64,000 bases of DNA from Ectobius pallidus (lineage: Eukaryota; Arthropoda; Insecta; Blattodea; Ectobiidae), in the NCBI GenBank assembly GCA_964059195.1, contig CAXKWD010000005.1, positions 136,911,686-136,975,685 on the forward strand, written 5' to 3'. Positions 34,601-46,600 of this stretch are shown here, one piece after another. The number at the start of each line of letters is the position of its first letter. Within the stretch, counting starts at the first letter, position 1. The position numbers and the translations under genes are program-made. The notes beneath the pieces are model-generated. The model was given only the letters and a program-made list of their open reading frames with translations. It ran no database searches and was not told the origin of the DNA.

Positions 34601-37600
34601 TTCGCCACGATAATTCATTTAAAAATTAAAAATCAAGAGTATAATAATTATTAAAGCATTATATTTATTAACACTTGCACGCGAATCATTCATAAACTAA
34701 GCCATTAATAATTAATGAAACAGCTAAAATTCCTGCTTTAGAGTACATTCCACGACATGAAAGCGCCCCCTGGGAAAACTAGATCAGAATCGATTATGCA
34801 GTTCCAAAGAACCTGTGAACACATAATACGTATTGGTTCTCAGCTGTTTATTGACATGAATATGATGTGAATTTTATTTTATCAATTCAGTGTAATTTTC
34901 AGAAATTATATAATGTTTCAAGGGAAGGAATGGTTTGTTTGGATTATTATTATCAGCGATATTTCAAGAGATAAAACCATCAATATTTTACAGCTGTTGC
35001 CCCCCGGCTTCGCCCACCATTATTCATTGACTCCAGGATTTTTAAGAAAATTACACTGGTAGATTATTAAAAATGTTTGTGATTCAGAGCTATGAAAATT
35101 GTAAGTAAAAATAAAATTAGAATATTTGTTCATTGTGTTCATTTCACTTAGGCCTTATATAATAAAGAAACGGTTTTCCTTCCTAATTTTGTAGTCGTCA
35201 TTAAAGTTTAGACTGCGAGAGACGAACATTGCCGAGTATACCCGATGTCTCACGAAGCGGGTGAGCAAGCACGCTATTTGGGGCCGTTGAATTGTATAAG
35301 AGTAGATGTTCTTGTTTTACTCTTCATATCGCAGAATCAACAACTGTGACCCTGCAATGACTGTAAGGATGAAATACTTTCATTGTTTCAGTTACCATGA
35401 ATGCAGGTTGCCATAATTCAGACGGGAAAGACTATGACATCATTCACTTAATTGATATTAAAACCATGTCATGAAGAATTTTATCTCATACACTTGCTAG
35501 AATGTTATTGTCATTATCACATTCATTAGTATCAAGCTTTGTTTCAACTTTTTTTCAACCTTAAAATACTGGACTAAACAAGAAATATTTTAAAATATTT
35601 ATGGCTAGTTATTAGCATCTGTGATGAGATGACTGGTCTACCGATCAATAAACATATCTACACAAACAGGGACAGCAAAGAATAAATTTCATTCACACCA
35701 AGAATATTGTTAAGGTGACAGCATTTTAAGTTGACAAAAATATTCAAAATTTGTAACATAAATCTACAATTGCAGACTTTAATCTTTTCTGACAGGACGT
35801 TCTTCCACTACAAAATATGACACACGAAAACCCTTCATGAGTGTTCCTACAAATGTATTTCAGTTAGCTTCTATAAATTATTTTCATATTCTAAGTAAAA
35901 TCAGAATGAAAAAATGTGGATGTCACTTCACTGACATAAGGTCATATGTGCATTTCTTCCAAAAGGTTGTACATGCAACGTAGGACCATATGGTTCTGGA
36001 ACTACTGGAAAAAATGACATACAACCATATGGAATACACATCTACATTAAAGGAGAGTGGTATTCAATAGAGGCCTTCAACCTTTGTTACAAGATAGTTC
36101 GCATAAGTTTGAAGTACGTTTAACATATAAACTCATTTTCCGTGGAATTTCGACATACAACCTTTTGACAGTAAAGCCACGAATTGTAGTTCAGCATTTA
36201 GAATATAATATTTTAGAAAGAAGTACATTAGTTTTGATAGTATTAATATTATTATTCTCAGTTCATAAAGGAGGGAAACCCAAACAGAGTAGTCACACTT
36301 TTACTGATAATAACAGCGATTGTTATTTACGCTGACCTGAAAATCAGGGTTTCATGTATCTGTGTGCAAATTTTACAGTGCATGTGCACTATCAGTCAAT
36401 AAGTTTTCTTTTTGAATGCATCTGATAAGTAATGTATAAAGCTAATGCATCTGATAGGAAATATAATAAAAGAAAACTACTATCAATATAAATATTAGAT
36501 GGAAATTTACAGTGAAGTGTTGAAATCTGTAGCAAGATTGAGATCGGAAATATACACACTAAACTTCACTAAAAAGGTATATTTACCCAGTATGATCATT
36601 TCAACGGGTCTTCCCGCCATCATCAGCTGATTCCGACTGGCCCTCTGGCGGCGGATGAATGAACTTGTCAATCAAGGTTCCATGTATGCCGACTGAAGTG
36701 TCAAAGTTTAGAAGATTTTCTCGGTTCTTTTTAATGAATATTTTTTCCCATACCATAAGATCTATTGGTTTTTCAACTTGTTTTAATAGTTCAATTTCAT
36801 TTTCAATTTCATGGCCCACTTCCCAGAAATGCATTGCCAAAGCGGATTTTTCAATTTGTTTATTCATAATGTTCCTAAAATGTTCTTTTCTCCTTGTGTC
36901 TAAATTCCTTTTTGTTTGGCCAACATAAAATTTTCCACAATCTTTGCAATTAATTTTGTAAATTCCAGCTTTTTTGTAATGAGGGACCTTATCTTTCTGG
37001 TTGGTTTTTATTAGATTTTTCAAACTGAATTTATTCTGTGGTGCCAATTTGATGTTTACATTGTTGAAAATCTTCTGAAATCTGTTGTTTGCCCATGGGT
37101 GATAGGTGAATCTTTTGTGATTTTTGTTTTCTTTTTCATTTATTAGTGTAGTTGTCTCTTTAACCTTCTTCTGTTTTTTGAATTTCCTTACTTTTTTGTC
37201 AATCAAATCTTTCTTGAAACCATTCTCTTCTGCAATTTTTACTATGTGATTGTACTCTAGTTTATATTCATTTTTGCCCATGGGAATGTTGACCAATCTA
37301 TGTGCAAGACTGTTAAATACTGCCTGCTTATGAGAAGTGGGGTTGTAGCTGTTAGCTTTAATGTAGTTGTCTGTGTGGGTTTCTTTTCTATAGATTCCAA
37401 ATTCTATTTTGTTGTTTCTGGGCGAAAGATAAGATTAAGTCGCCCCTTACGCTCCGAACAATGCGTTGCTATTCGCTTGTTATCTCGGCACTCCGATCGT
37501 TCCTTCTCTCCAAACTCCCGATCGTACCAAATACAAGCTACCAACCCTTACACCAAAATGACAACCCTCTAGCTTACTCGGCAATCCCGACCAGACCACA

Positions 37601-40600
37601 ATCACCTCTTCACATAGTCTAAATAATGCATAACACTATCCACTTAGTTAAGTGCGTGAGCGGAGGCGGCAGCTGAAGCGAAGCGCCCTTGCATTTTCGA
37701 ATAATGTACGATACACTGTTTGTAGGTTTCGAAAATGTGGCATATTATATCTTCCAGACGTTAGTAAGCCTGTCAACTTTTGTTCAACTTTTGTTTACCG
37801 GTATGACGTCACACTACCAATGTCCAATCACGAGTTTCTACGTAATATGAGGACAGAAGAAGTGGTATAAAAGAAAGTGCATCGCGAGGGAGTGGTGGGT
37901 GGGAACATACATTCATCCAAGGTGCGACTTAAATTTATTTTTTCCCTGTTTCTGTTGTAGATTTTCAGGTCCAAGAAAGGTAAGTAATTTTCTGTTTGAA
38001 TTTCCATGGTGAAGTTAATTTTTTCTTCTTGAATGTTGAGGAGTTTTACTGAATCATTTAAATGATTTTCCTTTAGAACAGCAAATATGTCATCTACATA
38101 TCTAAACCAGACTCTGAACATCCAAGGAAATGCTTTGTTGATGTTTTTCTCAAAATTACTCATAAATAAATTGGCCAAAAAGGGGGAAAGAGGATTGCCC
38201 ATTGCCAAATCCGATTTTTGTTCATAATAATGTCCTCTGAAACTGAAAAAATTTTGACTAATACATAATTTAGTTAATTCAATATATTCATCAATGACTT
38301 CTTTTTTCCAAATTTGTGGTCAATAACCAACTTTTTAGTACTTCCATCAATTTTTCCTTTGGAATGCTTGGAAATAGTGAACAAACATTGAATGAGACTA
38401 ATCTGTCTTCTGTCGTCAATTGTAAGTTCTTGATTTTTTCCACAAGTTCTAAATACATAATAAGTTACATTGGAGCACCTACCTACAATTTAGCAAAATG
38501 GTTATTGAATAAATTTCAGGGCCTCCCAAAATTTGATACTTTGAGTGTACAAAATTCTTGATTGACAAGTTTATTCATCCGCAGCCAGAGGGCCAGTCGG
38601 AATCAGGTGATGATGGCGGGAAGACCCGTTGAAATGATCATACTGGGTAAATATACCTTTTTAGTGAAGTTTAGTGTGTATATTTCCGATCTCAATCTTG
38701 CTACAGAAAACTACTAGCCGAGAAAAAATTGTGCATAAGAAAAGTTTCAAAACCTTGAGATAATAGCAAACAAAAGTTTGGGAGGAAGCATGTTTCAAAT
38801 CATACCAACATTTGTCAAAAATAAACTGCACCACAAATTTCTCATTGGAAATGTTAAGAAACACATTCCAATTATGAGGACTCAAGAGATAATGGAACTT
38901 TATACAGTGAAGCAACAAAGTTATGTAATTAACAAAGTTGTTGACTATTAAACACTTTAGGCCTCAATCTTGCTACAGAAAGTGAGGAATGTAAGGAAAT
39001 GTAAGGAAAAGTGAGGGCTAAAGTGTTTAATAGTCAACAACTTTGTTAATTACATAACACATTCCAAGCTAAAATTATGTTCTAGAGGGAATGGAAAAAG
39101 TAAACTATAACTTAAGACTCTTCGATAGTTTATATTTCTGTACTTTTTTGTGTTCACGCAAAGTATTATAGTATTTATCTGAATAAATTTACAGTAAGGC
39201 ACCATTGTCAAAGAAATCACATAACATAAAAGCTAATTAGTGCTGCCTGTAGAACATGTGAAACAAATTTAAATTCACCAATGAAAGGAGAGATGAGAAG
39301 AAGCATCTTTGACCACATAGCAAGAAACACTGAAGAACCGAATAAAAGCAACTTAATGCTTTTGTGGCCAAGTAGTTTCTTCAACATTTCTAGCAGCTAG
39401 TCTTTTTAAGTTTGTTAGGCTTGTGTTCATACTTACGATGGCTTTAGGAGTTTCTCCAAGTTTTGGTGGCGGTCAATTAAAGTGTGTAAAATTTTTTGGA
39501 CCAGCAATCTCATGTCAGGATCTGCTGCTAAAGACATGCGAAGAAGAGGTTCCAAGAAGGACATTGGAAAAGTGGTGTTGAAGTGTATTGTCTGATACTT
39601 TGTGCCAACCTAGAAACAAAATTCACATAAAAAACTTACACCTTTAATGCTATGAAAATGAGGCAGTTTATTATTTCATTTTGGGTTCGACTTAATTTTT
39701 TCCCTTACTATAGTTTTAAAAAGGCAGGCGACGCTCAAATTTAGGGGTAAAAAATGGTATACTGGCGGAAATCTCGTAAGAAGAAAGAAAAGTGCACATC
39801 AAATATAAGAGACATAAATACCTTGAGCAATGATTTTAAGAGAATGTTCTGCAGAAGAACATCTCCTGGGCCATTGAATCCTCGCAGATGATCAAGTGAG
39901 GGATAAGGAACTTTGCTCATTATGAACATCATGATTTCAATCTTCTGGTAATCAGGCAGGTGGTTAGCAAACTCTCCAAGTGCATTGATGAGCGCTTCTT
40001 GGTACAGTTTCTCATCCCTCTGTGCCTGTGGTTCATCTGAAGGTGCTTCACGAGTCACCGACACTCTCAGGTGACTCAAAAGAGAGTTTATTATTTCCAG
40101 AACTGAAGGACCTGTAAATAAAAGATAGTCAAGTATTCTTAAACAATGCTTTAATCTAAAATACATTCTTCATTATTTATCAATTCATATTAAAAATATG
40201 AACAGATGACAATTTTGATAAAGGAATGACTGCATTTACTTTTAATTAAATTTCATGTTTATTACAAAAAAGATTGCTATGGAGCACTCAACTTCACTAA
40301 TTTACATGTACTTACACATGACGTGTTTCACAAGCATCTTGCTTGTATCCTCAAATGAGGTCCACTGCCGGGTCCGCTGGTTGTTCACTAGGTGTCGTTG
40401 TAGGTCGAATCAGCCTGGAGATGAGATCATTGTCCTTCGGAATGTCGAAATTTACTAGATTGTATTTATTTTTCTGGATAAAAATTTTCTCCCATATAGT
40501 CAAATCTATTGGTTTATTTACTGTTTTTAGTAGTTCAATGTCCTCCTCGAACTCATGCTCTGTGGACCAATAGTGATGAGCAACTGCTGATTTATCTGTT

Positions 40601-43600
40601 TGTTTGTATTTGATGTTCCTTATGTGTTCTGCGTGTCTAACCTTCAAATTCCTTTTTGTTTTTCCAATGTAACATTTGTCACAGTCTTTACATTTCAGCC
40701 TATATATACCCAAATTTCTATTGGGGGGAATCTTGTCTTTTTGTTCTGATTGCAGCAATGTTTTGATGTTACATTTGTTACTGGGTGCTAATTTGATATT
40801 GATGTCTTTGAATATTTTGCTGAATTTATCATGTAATTTTGGGTGGTATGTGAACTTCTTGAAAACTTTATCATCTTGTATGTTATTTAAAGTGCAATTT
40901 TGTTTTATTAACTTCTGTTTTTTAAATTTACATATTTTCCTGTTAACTAACTCCGGATTGAACCCATTTGTGCGTGCTGTATCCATTATCTTTAGATATC
41001 AAGGGCGCCCATACCCGGGGGCAGGGGGGGGCCGCGCCCCCCCCCCCCCCTAGCTCTCAGGGAAAGGAAAAAATTCAATATTAATAATTATTGTCTTTTT
41101 TTTCTTTTAAGACAATTATTTGAAAGTCAGTAGAGACATAAGTTTGCAGACGTTTTACCATATCGACACCATGGAAGCAGAATCCACACTGGATTAGAAA
41201 AGGGGATCCTGGGGGTTTGGACCGCCAAAAATCAAAACCTAAAAGTCTATTTTTGTATTTAAAAAAATTAATAAATTAAACAATTTTTGTGGGTGTGACA
41301 AATATGATATAGCAGTTATTTTGTTTCCATAACATAATGAGTAGGCCTGTTATTTCCATTGTTCCTTGTGTTATTTAACTTTTCTTATAAATAGTAATGA
41401 GTATTATAACTTAGGTTTGTTTAAGTTCGCATGTCTTAGAGTATGGTAAACAAATTTCCTAATTAGTTTTTCAGAGCTAAAATAGCGTAAAATGTTATTT
41501 TAATTAGTTCAATATTTAAAAATTTTCCGACCCCCGACTTAGGTAATGATTTCTTGTTTACGTTGGTATGTCTTAGAGTATGGTAAATAAATTTCCTAGC
41601 TAGCTTTCAGGGCTAAAATAGCATAAATTGTGATTTTCATTAGTTCAGTATTTAAAAATCTTCCGGGTGTGAACCCCCACTTAGGTAACAATTTCTTGTT
41701 TAAATTGGCATCTTAGAGTATGGTAAACAAATTTCCTACCTAGTTTTTCAGAGCTAAAATAGAGTGAAATGTGATTTTCATTAGTTCAGTATTTAAAAAT
41801 TTTCCGGGGGTAACCCCCGACTTAGGTAACAATTTCTTGTTTAAGTTGGCATATCTTAAAGTATGGTAAAGAAATTTCCTACCTAGTTTTTCAGAGCTAA
41901 AATAGCGTAAAATGTGATTTTCATTAGTTCAGTATTTAAAAATTTTCCGGGGGTAACCCCCGACTTAGGTAACAATTTCTTGTTTAAATTGGCATCTTAG
42001 AGTATGGTAAAGAAATTTCCTACCTAGTTTTTCAGAGCTAAAATAGAGTGAAATGTGATTTTCATTAGTTCAGTATTTAAAAATTTTCCGGGGGTAACCC
42101 CCGACTTAGGTAACAATTTCTTGTTTAAGTTGGCATATCTTAAAGTATGGTAAGCAAATTTAATAACTTGTTTTTCAGAGCTAAAATAGCGTAAAATGTG
42201 ATTTCAACTAGTTCATTATTTAAAAATTTTCCAGGGGTGGACCCCCGACTTAGGTAACGATTTCTTGTTTACATTGGCACGTAAACAAATTTCCTAACTA
42301 GTTTTTCAGTGCTAAAATAGCGTAAAAAGTGATTTTAATTAGTTGAATATTTTAAAATTTTCTGGGGATGGACCCACGACCCCCTTGCTTATGGGGTATT
42401 CCAAATCCCCTGCCACTTCCAATCCTCCCCGAAATTATTTTCTGGCTACTTCATTGTTGCACTTACATTATTATATTATTAATGTAATGTTACAAACTAA
42501 CCCAAGAAGTTAAAGGGACAAAAAATAAATTAACTAAAAATTTGGCCCCCCCCTAGAAAATATCATATGGGCGCCCTTGTTAGATATTCCATCTCATACT
42601 CATTTTTGTTCATGGGAATATTTACTAGTCTGAATGTGAGGCTGTTTAGAATGGCATGTTTGTGTGTTCTTGGATTGTACCCCTCTTGCTTGATGTAATT
42701 ATCTGTATGTGTTTCTTTCCTGAATATTCCAAATTCTATCTTGTTCTCCTTTCTTAAGATTTTTAGGTCTAAGAATGGTAAATGGTTATCTGATTCTAAC
42801 TCCTCTGTGAATTTTATGGAGCCATCCTGTAGATTTAGTAATTTCAGAGCATCACCAGCTAGTTTCTTGTTTACGATTGTGAAAATGTCATCGACATATC
42901 TGTACCAAGTCTTGAATATGTGTGGGAAGGCCTTAGTGATCTGTACTTCTAGGCTACTCATATAAAGGTCCGCTAGGAAGGGGGACAAAGGGTTACCCAT
43001 CGCCAAGCCGTCTTTCTGTTGATAGAATTTGTTCCTAAAGACAAAGAAATTTTGTTCAAAGACAATTTTGTTCAAAATTTCTTTGTCTTTAGGAACAAAT
43101 TCTATCAACAGAAAGAGGGCTTGGCGATGGGTAACCCTTTGTCCCCCTTCCTAGCGGACCTTTATATGAGTAGCCTAGAAGTACAGATCACTAAGGCCTT
43201 CCCACACATATTCAATTGCACTTTGAATAACATACAAGATGATAAAGTTTTCAAGAAGTTCACATACCACCCAAAATTACATGATAAATTCAGCAAAATA
43301 TTCAAAGACATCAATATCAAATTAGCACCCAGTAACAAATGTAACATCAAAACATTGCTGCAATCAGAACAAAAAGACAAGATTCCCCCCAATAGAAATT
43401 CGGGTATATATAGGCTGAAATGTAAAGACTGTGACAAATGTTACATTGGAAAAACAAAAAGGAATTTGAAGGTTAGACACGCAGAACACATAAGGAACAT
43501 CAAATACAAACAAACAGATAAATCAGCAGTTGCTCATCACTATTGGTCCACAGAGCATGAGTTCGAGGAGGACATTGAACTACTAAAAACAGTAAATAAA

Positions 43601-46600
43601 CCAATAGATTTGACTATATGGGAGAAAATTTTTATCCAGAAAAATAAATACAATCTAGTAAATTTCGACATTCCGAAGGACAATGATCTCATCTCCAGGC
43701 TGATTCGACCTACAACGACACCTAGTGAACAACCAGCGGACCCGGCAGTGGACCTCATTTGAGGATACAAGCAAGATGCTTGTGAAACGCATCATGTGTA
43801 AGTACATGTAAATTAGTGAAGTTGAGTGCTCCATAGCAATCTTTTTTGTAATATTTGATTACTTCACTGTGATTCCCGCATATAATAGTGTTTATTAAAT
43901 TTCATGTTATTAAGTTATGACATACAGATGTGCTATACCAATATTATTTTGAATTCTTTCATACACAGGAACTAAAAAATTGCTACTGTATTTAATAAGC
44001 ATCCGGTCCTAATCATCACACTGTTACATTTTGGATCTTGGTCAAGTTGATTAGTGATTTAAACATATAAACAGGATACACAAAAGGTGTGCTTTGTATT
44101 GCATAAATTAAATCATTTATTTATTTTTAACCCCTTCAGTGATAAAATTATGTGTTAATAAAAGCAATTATCAAGTGTAATCATCAGTGGGCTCTAAGTT
44201 TGAAATCAATGAGGAAAATCTCAGTGGAATAGCTGGTATCCATAAATGACAACTGTAGATTAGATTAGATTAATGAGGGGTAGTGTAAGCCCTTCAGCTT
44301 CTCAACACTGCGACCTTAATAGATCTATTGTGAATAACCAGGGATTTTTCGTTACTAAAAAACCCACTACCCGGCCAGGAATCGAACCTGGACCGCCAGG
44401 GTGGAAGGCAATTATGTTGTCTGTACACCCATGGCAACAAACCTGACAACTGTAACATGTAGGGAAAAAAAAAATCCCCACATTTCTTACAAACAATACA
44501 TTATTTATTTTCTGTCATACAATTTTTTTAACTGACAAATTTACGTCAGTAGCAGTGAAAAGAATAATTTGGCAACTCCAAATGTATTCAATGCAAATTT
44601 GTAAATTGTGGTTGTGATAGAAAAAAATTATTTATATTTATTTTATGTGTCTTTTCATCAAATTTTATGAAATATTACATGGCATATGGTTGTTAAGAAC
44701 TCCAGAGAAAAGAAAGTGGAATTCAGTTTCACAGGTGAGTTACTTTTGTATGGAACAAACGAGGAAACTGGCCAGTATCCAACTTACACACCTGACTTGT
44801 CACATTCCCAAAAATATCTAATGCAAATACAAAATTTAGTTTTTATAGGACTTTTCATTCTTGAGCAAACAAACACAAACATGTTTTAAGTAAAAAAAAA
44901 AAACAAAAAGTCACTTAAACGAGGTTCTACTGTAATTCCAAGGGAAATTTTATAATAACTAACCTTGATAAGATTACTTACCAACACTTTCACCAGCAGC
45001 AATTGCAATGATTTTAGACAGCACGTCTGCAATGCTGGTACGAATCTTGGGATTTGATTTGGAGTTGTCATCCAGATGAGACATTAATGTTTCTACCACA
45101 GTATAAGAGTACTGAGCCTGAAAGAAATACATATTTTATTAAATAAAAGTTACACTACTATTTAGAATTTTTAGAAGTACTTACATCAATCATAATTTTC
45201 TTTTATTTTCAATTTGAAATATGTAAGGAGTATAATTCTGTGAGGAAAGAGAAATTACCTGAATGGAAAACATGATGATCCTGAATGTATGAATAGCAAA
45301 CTGATTTGGCACCCAAAGTTCATGAAGATCTAAATGCCTGAAAAGATATAAATCTTATAAAAAGCAGTCTATAAGGAGAGTCCAGAAAAGAAAGTTTACT
45401 CTTTAGTCTTCTTAAGATTGGTTAGTTTGATCATTAAACATCTTTATGGTGTTAACCATGATTCCCCCCCCCTTCTTTCTCTTGAAACATATATTTTCTC
45501 TTTTAGTAATGTTGAATGGAAATGGTAAATAAAGAAAACTGAAACACTTTCAATACATTAAAAAAAAACATAACATGGACTAAAAATTGCATATTGTAGT
45601 TTTTAAAAATATGAATAAAGTGTTCTTGGCCTTCATGAATGCCTTAGTTAAAGAAGTTCTCTTCTGATTTGTGGAATATTATTACTTAATATTACTGTAA
45701 CCAAACAATTATACTACAGTGCAATCATGAAGTCGCTCTGCGGCTCTTGTGCAGACGAGAAATTGCTAAGAAAATGAAGTCAGATGGCAGCGCTAGCATA
45801 TGTTTATAATGTTCTGCTACAATCATTTATGAAGTCTTCACAGCAAACCTACATAGATTCAATCTAGCAGAGGATTACCTCTGCTACTGTGAAGACTATG
45901 AACATGACAAATTGTACCATACACTGTACACTGTGTGCTGATCTCATCTGGGTTGTTGCCCAAGAATTCATAACTGAAAAATTTATCCTATGCATGAATT
46001 AAACCTGGAATTCTGCTCAGTGTATGCAGCTGTTGGGCCTACTCAGCAACCCAGGAAGTCTTCTAGACCCATTACAACAAATTAAGAATCTCTTTAGTGA
46101 GATATAACTGAAAGTTCCTCATTTAGTATGTCTTAAAATCCTAATAATATATTTAGCTTCAAAGTTACATGCATCATCACTGTAAATGTGGTATGCCTGT
46201 AGTGAGGCCTGGAATAGTTCCAGGGTAGTGATTTCCACCCATGATAATTTTTTCAATTGAGACTGTACGACCAATTTTGTTACATTCTAATGTAAAAAAA
46301 TAAATAAGCTAGAAAACATATTCACAAGGACTTTTATCACTGTTACTTACTTACTTACTTACTTACTTCCTTACTTACTTACTTACTTACTTAATGGCGG
46401 AAATACATTTAGTCCCAGAAATTTCTGCATTTTATTGTGACACCACTATCCATCCATCTACATATGAACAGATAATTTATCCAGCCATATTATGTCCTTA
46501 ATACACTCTGAAAACTAACCTGAGGACCGGCCTCAGCACGCAACGAATGTGCCCAAATGAAGCCCTTCCCACCAGCTCTCTCATGCAAGTCTCAGCTAGT

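Larger units (their letters stand above)
36527..38706 (-). mobile_element. Penelope-like element 1 (GIY-YIG + RT) with inverted partial copy
   Basis: Terminal inverted repeats 36527-36676 and 38557-38706 (150 bases each, few mismatches). The minus-strand body holds an endonuclease frame (36601-37296) and, beyond an insertion, RT sequence with frame breaks. The right end is a plus-oriented, internally deleted copy from about 38466: GAPTYNLAKWLLNKFQ (RT N-terminal region) runs into the end of the endonuclease region (FIHPQPEGQSES). Dead, in EFR3 intron 11. Confidence 0.9.
40261..43852 (-). mobile_element. Penelope-like element 2 with head-to-head deleted partner
   Basis: The minus copy has endonuclease (40351-40986) and RT (42563-43108) separated by a hAT insertion. 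A plus copy follows from 43073. Its RT segment jumps directly to the endonuclease linker (FPHIF then NCTLNN), so an internal part is missing. Inverted arms: 40261-40899 with 43214-43852 (639 each) and 42912-43054 with 43073-43215 (143 each), meeting around an 18-base centre. In EFR3 intron 9. Confidence 0.92.

Noticed and set aside
44903..44932. CACTTAAACGAGGTTCTACTGTA, like a pogo/Tigger terminal repeat
   Set aside because: Only one end is visible; no partner end or transposase was found, so limits cannot be given.
45825..45905. Hairpin GTCTTCACAG/CTGTGAAGAC with inner GCAGAGG/CCTCTGC
   Set aside because: Looks a little like the Penelope hairpins, but lacks the CTGANGA core, the GAAAC and the GTGAAGT block.
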